Shown: piece after piece, positions 8,477 through 15,662 of the stretch
How positions within the stretch are numbered: the first letter of the stretch is position 1
Layout of the letters: every line of letters starts with the position of its first letter
DNA from: Chryseobacterium sp. UBA6632
GTDB lineage: Bacteria; Bacteroidota; Bacteroidia; Flavobacteriales; Weeksellaceae
Assembly: GCA_002455915.1 (NCBI GenBank)
Contig: DKLU01000368.1
Coordinates: 1-18,775, forward strand
Length of the DNA: 18,775 nucleotides
Reading direction: 5' to 3'
Made by a program: the position numbers and the translations under genes
Notes under the pieces: generated by a model
Databases searched by the model: none
Seen by the model: the letters and a program-made list of their open reading frames with translations, nothing else
What the model was told of the DNA's origin: nothing

Positions 8477-9223
8477 TTAATGAAGGATATCTATTTTATA
8501 ATATTTAAAACTCCTTGCATTGTCTGAGGTTACTTTAACTAGTATGGTATTTTTCCCAGCCCAAACAAGCTGATGAATATTAAACTGATCAGACATAAAA
8601 CTTCGTGATTCTTTAAAATAATCTTTATCTGCATTACTTTCTAAAACTCCTATAAAACTATTATTCTCATCATAAATTTGATTATAAAAGTAGGCTATAT
8701 GGCTATTGTTGGGAGATATAAAAATTTGATCAATTCTGTCATCGCCTGGTGACATGATTTTAGAAATTTTACCACTTGCTTTATTTATCAGCTCAAAATT
8801 GCTAAATCCTAATCCTTCACTTACAGTATTAGAAGAGACTGCATACATATTCAGGGAAGGATAAAATCCTAAATATTCGTACCGATTTTCATCTTCTTTG
8901 CGATTCGTTGAATTATCATTTTCCTTTTTAAATTGCAAAATTTTATGATTTGTTTCCAAATAGAAATTATCACGATTCATCTTTGGGGTTGCATTTATGA
9001 TTGAATGATTCTGTTTATCGTATTTTTTAAATTCTGATTCGGTTGTTTCTTTTAATGTTAATGGAGGATTCAGATCATATTTATCTTGAAACCCAAAAGA
9101 TTGAAATTGCTGATTTTCAAAATTTACGATTTCTTTATGGTTAGATTCTTCACTTCTTTTTGTTGACTTTTGGCAATGAACCAAAATGAATAGGATAGGG
9201 ATTATTAATATTTTTTTCATCAT
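8477..9223 (-). CDS. Hypothetical lipoprotein, last gene of the array
   Basis: 248 residues. Short signal peptide ending in LVHC (Cys17), with an unusual His before the cysteine, so lipidation is likely but not certain. A polar region follows to ~110, then blocks resembling blades of a beta-propeller: YPSLNMYAVSS (121-131), IDQIFISPNNSHIAYFY (164-180) and HQLVWAGKNTILVKV (217-231). The "SPNNSHIAY" and "WAGKNTILV" phrases are like TolB/WD40-type repeats, but there are too few for a full propeller. The start is one of two adjacent ATGs (9223 or 9220). It follows the MORN-like lipoprotein by 16 bp and is the distal gene of the operon. Candidate immunity-type protein by context only. Confidence 0.7.
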   Translation of the reverse strand: MMKKILIIPILFILVHCQKSTKRSEESNHKEIVNFENQQFQSFGFQDKYDLNPPLTLKETTESEFKKYDKQNHSIINATPKMNRDNFYLETNHKILQFKKENDNSTNRKEDENRYEYLGFYPSLNMYAVSSNTVSEGLGFSNFELINKASGKISKIMSPGDDRIDQIFISPNNSHIAYFYNQIYDENNSFIGVLESNADKDYFKESRSFMSDQFNIHQLVWAGKNTILVKVTSDNARSFKYYKIDILH

Positions 9224-9239
9224 TTACTTTTTAGCATTT

Positions 9240-10178
9240 TTAGTTCTTTAAGGGTAAATAAGAATTTTTATCTATGAAAAATGAGCTCTTTTTTCCATTG
9301 TCATCAATATTAACAATCTCTACATTTCCTGTTGTAATACCGTTTTTATAATTTTTTATGCAATAGTTGGTATGTGTATTACTGAGAGTTTCTTTCCAAA
9401 CACCTTCTTTCAAATGATTCTTTATTATACCTTCTTCAAATTCACTTTTGTAATTAGTATTTTCTTGCTCGAAATACCTCACAATAATACCATCCTGCTG
9501 AATCTTATATTTTGTGTAAATGAGCAAACTTGAATTGGAGTCGTTGTTAACTGCAAAATATTTAATGTGAATAGTATAATTAGAATCAATATAGAAGTAT
9601 TTATGAATGTCTCCAAAGAAATTGTAATACCTTTCGTCTGTTGCGGATAAAGAAAAGGCTAAATTTAAATTATTAATTATTCCTTTTTCGCGATTATAAA
9701 CCACCAAGTCTATACAATTGGAAATATTTAAAAATTCTCCATTTTTCATATTTGAATTCATTATAAAAATGTTATTCTTTCCAATATCAGGTAGTCTTTT
9801 GGCTAATGAATAATATCCTTTATATGTATTAATACTATCTATGGGTTCGATATAGTTTAAACCGAAATCAAGGATATTCTTTTGTTGATATTTATAAAAT
9901 TTATCAATTGGTAAGCTCGAATTTTTAAAGAATTTCTCATAATATGATAGGAATGACGAATCTTCAAATTCTAATAACTTAGTCTCAGAATCGTCCAAAA
10001 AGCCTAATTCATCATTATTAATAAATTTTTTAATCAGTAGCTCATTACCAAACGGTAATTTATTTATTTCAATGGTATCTAAGTTGCTTACAGAACTTTC
10101 TTTACTAACGGTTCCTTCTTTATTTTGGCAATTCATTAAAAAAAGTCCACAAATTAGTCCTACGAATAAATATTTCAT
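9240..10178 (-). CDS. Lipoprotein with C-terminal MORN_2/YwqK-like segment
   Basis: 312 residues from the ATG at 10176-10178. An in-frame ATG five codons upstream (10193) overlaps the preceding gene; I prefer the inner start because the identical leader at 14867 starts exactly there. Signal peptide with lipobox LMNC, Cys17. Residues 1-27 are identical, at DNA level too, to the lipoprotein at 14178-14867, after which the two proteins are unrelated. The body is hypothetical. Near the end, GVWKETL (259-265) and NYKNGITTGNVEI (276-288) resemble MORN_2/YwqK-type repeats, a fold seen in some toxin-neutralising proteins. Four bases separate the upstream stop (10183) from this start. Likely attached to a membrane from the periplasmic side; role inferred as immunity-like. 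Confidence 0.75.
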   Translation of the reverse strand: MKYLFVGLICGLFLMNCQNKEGTVSKESSVSNLDTIEINKLPFGNELLIKKFINNDELGFLDDSETKLLEFEDSSFLSYYEKFFKNSSLPIDKFYKYQQKNILDFGLNYIEPIDSINTYKGYYSLAKRLPDIGKNNIFIMNSNMKNGEFLNISNCIDLVVYNREKGIINNLNLAFSLSATDERYYNFFGDIHKYFYIDSNYTIHIKYFAVNNDSNSSLLIYTKYKIQQDGIIVRYFEQENTNYKSEFEEGIIKNHLKEGVWKETLSNTHTNYCIKNYKNGITTGNVEIVNIDDNGKKSSFFIDKNSYLPLKN

Positions 10179-10189
10179 TATTTTAATTT
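10097..10189 (-). repeat. 93-bp perfect direct repeat, copy A (lipoprotein leader module)
   Basis: This stretch is identical base for base to 14786-14878 (offset 4689). It covers ~11 bases upstream of the ATG, the whole signal peptide and lipobox, and the next ten codons. It ends sharply on both sides, with different sequence beyond. Both copies have the same orientation. Confidence 0.95.
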
Positions 10190-11061
10190 TCAATATTTAA
10201 TTTTGTTGGAGTATTTATTTTAAAGCTAGATGTTTTCTCATCCCATACTTCAATGATTGGCGATGTGATATAATAACTTCCATTTTTTCTATATAATTTC
10301 ATCATAAAGTCACCATCTAATAAATTATTAATCATATCTGAACTAAATTCTTTACAATCTGTTGTCTCCGAATCAAAATATAAATAAAGATTGTTATTAT
10401 AAAGGTATGGGATGCACGAAATTTCACACGCAGGCAAATCTCCTTGATAGAAAGTGATTTTATTATTAGTTATATTTAAAGTGTATTTCTTATAAAGCTG
10501 ATCGTAATTATTATTATCAAATTTGAAATTCCCTTTCCAGTTTTTTAAGTCAATTATTGCGGGTTTAATATTTTTTAATTTTTCATTATAATTTTCATCA
10601 TCATCCTCTGTTAGGTTTCTAATAAAATATTTTTCTACTTTAGATCTATTTTCAGCATCAAACGTTAATATTTTTTCAGAGCCAAGCGCATTGATTAACT
10701 TTATATAAGAGTAGCCATTAACTTTTAATTTATAATTTTTTGAGTTAGTTTTTAAATCAGCAACAATCCATGAAGGAACTTCTTTTCCAATAACATTTAA
10801 TACTTCCGCATCGTTTTCCTCTTTTGCATAATGAAGTATCGTTTTTAAATCATTTTCATTTAAATTTTTCCAAGATTGACATAATAAATAATTATAAATA
10901 TTGTGTTCAATATTTATATCACAATCTTTTTTTATATCTGTTATTATTGTATCTGAATTAGCAGTAGTTTTTTCGCGTACGAAATTTTTTTCTTTTTGAT
11001 CTTTACAATTATATATAAATGATAGCAGAAGAATTAAAAGCAAACAATCTTTTTTCAGCAT
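10183..11061 (-). CDS. Hypothetical lipoprotein with shared C-terminal 'WKG' domain
   Basis: 292 residues, ATG start, signal peptide with lipobox IYNC (Cys19). The middle part (~60-150) is predicted helical. Residues ~173-272 form a beta-rich domain: NWKGNFKF (174-181), KYTLNITNNKITFYQGD (192-208), NNNLYLYFDSE (222-232) and a final MKLYRKNGSYYITSP (254-268). A recognisably similar domain ends the lipoprotein directly after the peptidoglycan hydrolase (14867-15661). Four extra cysteines (211, 216, 236 and 47/61) may form periplasmic disulfides. Its leader and upstream 20 bases are homologous to those of the gene at 12107-13054, though the bodies differ. Function unknown; immunity-like by context. 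Confidence 0.75.
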   Translation of the reverse strand: MLKKDCLLLILLLSFIYNCKDQKEKNFVREKTTANSDTIITDIKKDCDINIEHNIYNYLLCQSWKNLNENDLKTILHYAKEENDAEVLNVIGKEVPSWIVADLKTNSKNYKLKVNGYSYIKLINALGSEKILTFDAENRSKVEKYFIRNLTEDDDENYNEKLKNIKPAIIDLKNWKGNFKFDNNNYDQLYKKYTLNITNNKITFYQGDLPACEISCIPYLYNNNLYLYFDSETTDCKEFSSDMINNLLDGDFMMKLYRKNGSYYITSPIIEVWDEKTSSFKINTPTKLNIEN

Positions 11062-11087
11062 TGTAATTTGGTTTAAGAACTTATTGC
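10996..11087 (-). repeat. 92-bp diverged leader repeat, copy A
   Basis: Aligns without gaps to 12989-13080 with 70 of 92 identical positions and aligned start codons (11061 and 13054). It covers the untranslated leader and the signal peptide, while the downstream coding bodies belong to different domain families. Confidence 0.75.
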
Positions 11088-11106
11088 ATATACAATCATC
11101 AGCAAT

Positions 11107-12105
11107 TTATTCATCGCATTTTTTTAATATAATTTCTTCATTAGATATATTTTGTTCTTGATTGAATTGACATTCAGTCATTTCTCTTTTTTTAGTTTTA
11201 TTGTTATAAAATCCATACCAGTAGAATTTTAAGGTATTTTCGTCAACTGTTTTAACATAGGCAATAGGTTTTTCATTTGTATATTCACTCCAATCGAGTT
11301 TAATACCATAGGATCCTAAATCTTCTGGAATTTGTTTTAATTTATAAGCAATTCCATTTTCAAAGTCATATCTTTTTACCTCCTCCATATCAATATATAT
11401 TTGATTAAAAAGAACAACTAATGATGCATTTTTATTTTTGATTGTCAAACTTCCTAAGCTGCTTCCACAGTTGGTTTTCCAGATACCATTTGGCGAGTCA
11501 TTATTCATATTTTCTTCTTTTGAAGAAATTATTTTCCAATTGTCTTTTAATTGAAAGATTGTAGTTTCTATTTTACAACAACCAATCGGGTTGCTTATTG
11601 TAATTGTTTTATTATTCTTGTTTATTTCTTTTGGAAAATAACCTTCGTTAAGTGGAAAATTTTTATCGAGATTGAACTTACATGTTTCATTTTGAAAATA
11701 ATAAGAATAAAAAGAACCTCCATTTCCGCCAGAGTCGTATAGAATAGCAAAATCTTCTAAGCCATCAAAATTAAAATCGGCAATAATTAAATTGTGATAA
11801 GTTTCTATGCCTTCTTCCAAGGGTAGATTTGTACCGAAATATTTTTTCTGATTAATTTTAAAATCTTTATCTAACCAAAATCCGGGATTGTAATTAATCT
11901 TTTGTATTACTTGATCATTATTTTTAATATCAATTTCGACCTTTAAAGGTCTATTGTCTTTATCCCTTTCTATTATAGAAAAATCAAAGGATAAATTTTG
12001 CTTTATATTTTCAACTCCTATATCAACTTTCTTATTTAAAGTCGTTACTTTTCGCTCACAGTTAAAGAGAAAACATAAAATAGTTATTACAAATAGTTGT
12101 TTCAT
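11107..12105 (-). CDS. Hypothetical lipoprotein: Asp-rich FG-GAP-like segment plus shared C-terminal 'WYGFY' domain
   Basis: 332 residues, ATG start, lipobox LFNC (Cys16). The N-terminal half contains IADFNFDGLEDFAILYDSG (108-126), a D-x-N-x-D-G-x-x-D cluster as in FG-GAP/EF-hand-like calcium loops of periplasmic proteins. Residues ~207-330 are a domain shared with the next two upstream genes: GIWKTNC (207-213), LGSYGIKLDW (263-272), FYWYGFYNNKTKKRE (294-308) and a final ILKKC (326-330). The gene starts one base after the stop of the 12107-13054 gene, a tandem paralogue in its C-terminal half. Likely periplasmic, membrane-anchored; candidate immunity protein, target unproven. Confidence 0.77.
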   Translation of the reverse strand: MKQLFVITILCFLFNCERKVTTLNKKVDIGVENIKQNLSFDFSIIERDKDNRPLKVEIDIKNNDQVIQKINYNPGFWLDKDFKINQKKYFGTNLPLEEGIETYHNLIIADFNFDGLEDFAILYDSGGNGGSFYSYYFQNETCKFNLDKNFPLNEGYFPKEINKNNKTITISNPIGCCKIETTIFQLKDNWKIISSKEENMNNDSPNGIWKTNCGSSLGSLTIKNKNASLVVLFNQIYIDMEEVKRYDFENGIAYKLKQIPEDLGSYGIKLDWSEYTNEKPIAYVKTVDENTLKFYWYGFYNNKTKKREMTECQFNQEQNISNEEIILKKCDE

Positions 12106-12106
12106 T

Positions 12107-13054
12107 TTATTTACATTTTGTAAGAATTACAGGATTTTCGCCGCTATTTATAGTAAATTCACAATCTGTAACTTCTCTTTCCTTTGTTTTATCATTGTAA
12201 AAACCAAGCCAGGTAAACTCTATTTGGTTATCATTCAATACTTTTATTTTTGCTATTTCATTATTATTTAGATAAGTTTCCCAAGGCAAAGCATTTCCAC
12301 CACTTCCCATATTTAAAGGTTTTTTATCTAATCTGTAAAAGAATTCATCAGAAGTACTTTTTTCAAGTTTAATCATATTTACGGCTATCTGATTTCCTTG
12401 TACTACCAAAAATATTTCTTTATCACTATCAATATCTAAACTTCTTGCATCTTCGCAATTAACTTTCCATTCACCAGTTATACTTTTTGGATTTTTAGTA
12501 GAATTATTAATTAAAGCAATTCTATTTCTCTTGTTAAATATGTTAGTACTATTGTTTTTACCATTTAAATAGGTAACTATTTTTACATTATAACCTTCAA
12601 GATATATTTTGAAATCTTTTTTTTGAGGACCTTTCTTTTCTACGTCTAATTGTTCTATAACAAATTCCCCTAATGAATATAAATTATCATTATCCATTAG
12701 ATAAGCAAAAAATGTAGAACCATAATAATCATCAGCTTCTATTAAAATCACATTTTTGTTATCACACTTATAATTCCAAAAATTTATTTCAGAGCTTTCT
12801 AATGTAAGATTAGTAAGATATTTTTTTGAATTTATAGATAAGTTATATGTCTCTTCATTATTTATTAATTCAGATTTATAATCATCAAATTTAAACTCAG
12901 TATCATTATTTTTTTGTAACAAATTTTGCTTTACAAAACATGTGGAAGAATCTTGATTTACAATCGTTTTTATTACTTTTTTATCATCTTGACCTTTACA
13001 ATCATAAAATAATGATAGGAGAATAATTAATATCAATAAATTGTTTTCACGCAT
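12107..13054 (-). CDS. Hypothetical lipoprotein with shared C-terminal 'WYGFY' domain
   Basis: 315 residues, ATG start, lipobox FYDC (Cys19). The residues after the cysteine are KGQDDKK, which resembles the charged lipoprotein-export tag used for surface exposure in Bacteroidota, so surface display is possible. The N-terminal half is beta-rich and unrecognised. The C-terminal domain (~194-314) matches its two neighbours: GEWKVNC (194-200), MGSGGNALPWETY (249-261), FTWLGFYNDKTKERE (280-294) and a final ILTKC (310-314). The leader DNA is shared with the gene at 10183-11061. It is 19 bp downstream of the 13074 gene and 1 bp upstream of the 11107 gene. Function unknown. Confidence 0.77.
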   Translation of the reverse strand: MRENNLLILIILLSLFYDCKGQDDKKVIKTIVNQDSSTCFVKQNLLQKNNDTEFKFDDYKSELINNEETYNLSINSKKYLTNLTLESSEINFWNYKCDNKNVILIEADDYYGSTFFAYLMDNDNLYSLGEFVIEQLDVEKKGPQKKDFKIYLEGYNVKIVTYLNGKNNSTNIFNKRNRIALINNSTKNPKSITGEWKVNCEDARSLDIDSDKEIFLVVQGNQIAVNMIKLEKSTSDEFFYRLDKKPLNMGSGGNALPWETYLNNNEIAKIKVLNDNQIEFTWLGFYNDKTKEREVTDCEFTINSGENPVILTKCK

Positions 13055-13080
13055 TGCAATTTTAATTAAGAAGTTATTGA
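12989..13080 (-). repeat. 92-bp diverged leader repeat, copy B
   Basis: Partner of 10996-11087: gapless alignment, 70 of 92 positions the same, start codons in register. The body that follows differs from that of copy A. Confidence 0.75.
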
Positions 13081-14144
13081 GTCTTACACTTTACCAATTT
13101 AATAGTTTGGGGATTATCTGTGGTATTAAATTGAGAAATAACATTTATTCTTTTTTTGCTTTTTGTATCATAAATGCCATACCATATCAGATCAATTCCT
13201 CCTTTATTTTTTACAATTTTACCTATACTTTCATTTTTTGAAATGTTAGTTTCATCTATTTCATTTTCAGATGCAAGTGGAGATGACATGTCTTGGGCTA
13301 AATATTTTATATAATAGGTATCAGCTTCCTTACCTTTTTCTAAGTTAAACTCAATGAAAATTGCTGGAGGTGCTACAGCTATAATTCCACCTAAATTTTC
13401 TTTATTTTGAAAAATTTCTAAACCGCTATTTGGTGTAGCACAATCAAGTTGCCAAGAGCCTATTACAGAATTATCGGTATTTTCACCAGTAATAAGAGCA
13501 AAATCTTTTTTCTTAATATTAGAATTGATTAATGGAGAATTAAAATCTCGGTCAGTAAACAAATATTCTTTATTATTTTTATCTAAAAAGCTAATATTTA
13601 AATTTTTATTTTTTTTACTTGCTTGATAAACGAAAGTTTTATCTGTAAAATTTGATAGATTGGTAGGCAGCTCAATATCTTTAACAAATTGTAGTTTTTC
13701 TGAATTAAATTGATATACAAAATACGAAGTATATTCTTCTGTAAAACTTGGTAAAAGTAAGATGCCTTCGGCGTCTGAACTATTATAAAGTACATGAATA
13801 TCCTTTTCAGCAAATTCATAGGAACTGTCATAGAAAAAATTAATATTAAGTGGTTGCCAATCGCTGACAGTTTTATTTTTAAGACTATACTGTATATATG
13901 CACGCTCTTCTATATACTTAATTTTAAAATCATAATCTTGAAATTTTATATTAAGACCTTTTACAGGCTCTTCGCTATAATTACTTGTTATATCTAATGT
14001 TTTTATTTCATTATAGATAGTTTTATCATCCTTTAAATAAGTTGATTGTATATTTTCATGTGAAGCTTTTTTACAAGAATAAAAAATATTTATAACGAAT
14101 AATAATAAAATCAATTTGAAAAAATACTTCTGTTTTTTCTTCAT
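13074..14144 (-). CDS. Hypothetical lipoprotein with diverged C-terminal 'WYGFY' domain
   Basis: 356 residues, ATG start, long signal peptide with lipobox FYSC (Cys24). The central part (~64-215) is predicted all-beta, with alternating aromatic residues and no recognised family. The C-terminal domain (~228-353) is the most diverged of three tandem copies: IGSWQLDC (228-235), ISKNESIGKI (301-310), LIWYGIYDTKSKKR (319-332) and a final LVKC (350-353). It is 33 bp after the 14178 gene, the second longest gap in the array, and 19 bp before the 12107 gene. Candidate immunity lipoprotein by context. Confidence 0.76.
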   Translation of the reverse strand: MKKKQKYFFKLILLLFVINIFYSCKKASHENIQSTYLKDDKTIYNEIKTLDITSNYSEEPVKGLNIKFQDYDFKIKYIEERAYIQYSLKNKTVSDWQPLNINFFYDSSYEFAEKDIHVLYNSSDAEGILLLPSFTEEYTSYFVYQFNSEKLQFVKDIELPTNLSNFTDKTFVYQASKKNKNLNISFLDKNNKEYLFTDRDFNSPLINSNIKKKDFALITGENTDNSVIGSWQLDCATPNSGLEIFQNKENLGGIIAVAPPAIFIEFNLEKGKEADTYYIKYLAQDMSSPLASENEIDETNISKNESIGKIVKNKGGIDLIWYGIYDTKSKKRINVISQFNTTDNPQTIKLVKCKTQ

Positions 14145-14177
14145 AAATGTGTGTTTAAAAAGTTGAGATTATTTATT

Positions 14178-14867
14178 CTATTCAATATCATTTCCATATA
14201 TAATAAGTTTATTAATAAAATTATTATTCCAATTTTCTGTGAAAATATTTTGAATTTCTGATGACCAGCCTGATGCTTCACTCTTTTGATCATTAAAATT
14301 TTTCGAAGAGTAATATTTACCAGTTATAAAGTTGAATGATTTATTATATTTCCCTTTTTGATCTTTCATATAGCTTAGATCATATCCAATGATTTGTATT
14401 TTTTTATTTGCAGGATTAAATCTGTATTTTATCTTTTCACTCAAATCTTTTTTTTCTCCAGAAACGTTAGCTACAGTCATTTTATCTGCATAATCAATTC
14501 TCAGTTCTATAACTTTATCCTTTATGATAGGCTCGCCTAGATAATAATCAGCATAGATATTATTATACGAAATACTGTTATTGTATACAGGTATTTCAAT
14601 TGTTTTCTTTAATGTTGATAAATAAATTAACAGAGAAAAGCCAGAATATTCATTATTGTTAGTTGCCTTTATTTCTGCTTTATCAGGAATATTATCATTA
14701 TCAAAGTACAATAATTCTGATTGCGATGTCTCAACTTTAGATGATTTTATTGAACTATGTAGATTATTTGAGTCGTGTACGAAATTTTCTTTACTAACGG
14801 TTCCTTCTTTATTTTGGCAATTCATTAAAAAAAGTCCACAAATTAGTCCTACGAATAAATATTTCAT
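14178..14867 (-). CDS. Hypothetical lipoprotein with duplicated leader and Asp-rich loop
   Basis: 229 residues, ATG start, lipobox LMNC (Cys17). The first 27 residues and their DNA are identical to the gene at 9240-10178. The body differs and carries YFDNDNIPDKAEI (54-66), an Asp-rich loop like that in the SH3b protein at 17845-18693, then a strand-rich region with IKYRFNPANKKIQIIGYD (146-163) and NFITGKYY (179-186). The phrases "FRY..x..F.LIGYD" and "NFxTGK" recur in many small periplasmic hypothetical proteins I know from Gram-negative bacteria, without a named function. The start overlaps the upstream stop by one base (TAATG), so translation is probably coupled. Confidence 0.77.
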   Translation of the reverse strand: MKYLFVGLICGLFLMNCQNKEGTVSKENFVHDSNNLHSSIKSSKVETSQSELLYFDNDNIPDKAEIKATNNNEYSGFSLLIYLSTLKKTIEIPVYNNSISYNNIYADYYLGEPIIKDKVIELRIDYADKMTVANVSGEKKDLSEKIKYRFNPANKKIQIIGYDLSYMKDQKGKYNKSFNFITGKYYSSKNFNDQKSEASGWSSEIQNIFTENWNNNFINKLIIYGNDIE

Positions 14868-14878
14868 TATTTTAATTT
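14786..14878 (-). repeat. 93-bp perfect direct repeat, copy B (lipoprotein leader module)
   Basis: Identical to 10097-10189. Here the repeat also includes the TAATG stop-start overlap with the preceding gene. The perfect identity ends at codon 27 of the lipoprotein. Confidence 0.95.
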
Positions 14879-15661
14879 CTGTAAAATATACTTTTGTTTT
14901 TTTCCTTTATTAAAATTCATGTCTAGATATGGGCTTTCCCATAAATAGTCTTTTCCATTATAAGATATAATCCCAAAGTCTTTGGTTTTTTCTAATACCC
15001 AACTATCTGTATTATCGAGTGAACTTTTATATTTTAATTTTATAGAGGTATTCTTTTCTTCACTGGATAATAAGTAGAGTTGATACAATTGAAAACCTTT
15101 TGCTAAATATGTAATAGAATCCTTTGAAATATTTAATTCTATTTCATGGATATCTTTCCAATCATCATTATTTTCATTTAGTGTTACTGAATATTTTCCA
15201 TACCATTTACTCTTCGTAGGTTTATTATTTTTCTTAAAGAAAAGTATATTCCTATAACTACTATAAATGCTGTTTAGTCTTTCATAAGATTCTTTTGATG
15301 ATGTTAAACTTTCAATTTTTTTCAGTTCAATTTTTGGATTTGGATTCGCATAAATTGGTACATCATACCTATAAATTTTACAAGTTCCTTCTTTAAAAGT
15401 TTTATTAAAAACAAAATGATATTCGGATTTTCCAGTTTCCCCAAAAATTTCACTATTAATTATAGAGTCATTATTTTTTTCATTAACGAAAAATGTAACT
15501 TCTTCACCCTCGGAAGAATTTATAAAAAGTGTTGTATCCTTTATTTTTTTTAATGTATCCTTTATTTCAAGAATATTTTTTTTCTCTCCTTGTTGAAAGC
15601 TTTTGTTTTCTTTCTTACAGGATAATAAAAGTAAGAGAGTAAGTATTAATATATTTTTCAT
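14867..15661 (-). CDS. Lipoprotein directly downstream of the peptidoglycan hydrolase, best candidate cognate immunity protein
   Basis: 264 residues from the ATG at 15659-15661. The frame is open 14 codons further (to 15703), but that extension overlaps the hydrolase gene and would bury the signal peptide. From the inner start the protein begins with a clean signal and lipobox LLSC (Cys15). The N-terminal ~145 residues are unrecognised. Residues ~151-262 form a beta-rich domain, SKWYGKYSVTLNE (151-163), IHEIELNISKDSITYLAKG (171-189) and SIKLKYKSS (206-214), similar to the C-terminal domain of the 10183 gene. Only one base separates the hydrolase stop from this start, so the two are translationally coupled, the arrangement expected for an effector and its immunity partner. 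Periplasmic location would suit protection of peptidoglycan. Unproven. Confidence 0.78.
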   Translation of the reverse strand: MKNILILTLLLLLSCKKENKSFQQGEKKNILEIKDTLKKIKDTTLFINSSEGEEVTFFVNEKNNDSIINSEIFGETGKSEYHFVFNKTFKEGTCKIYRYDVPIYANPNPKIELKKIESLTSSKESYERLNSIYSSYRNILFFKKNNKPTKSKWYGKYSVTLNENNDDWKDIHEIELNISKDSITYLAKGFQLYQLYLLSSEEKNTSIKLKYKSSLDNTDSWVLEKTKDFGIISYNGKDYLWESPYLDMNFNKGKKQKYILQKLK

Positions 15662-15662
15662 A

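Noticed and set aside
10179..10193. Alternative start five codons upstream for the MORN-like lipoprotein
   Set aside because: It overlaps the preceding gene's end, and the perfect leader copy at 14867 begins at the inner ATG, so 10178 is preferred.
11954..12271. 105-codon open frame on the plus strand
   Set aside because: It is antisense to two lipoprotein genes, spans their junction and has low-complexity hydrophobic content; a shadow frame.
8477..15661. Reading the array as a simple tandem duplication of one gene
   Set aside because: Only leaders and some C-terminal domains are shared; the bodies fall into several unrelated groups.
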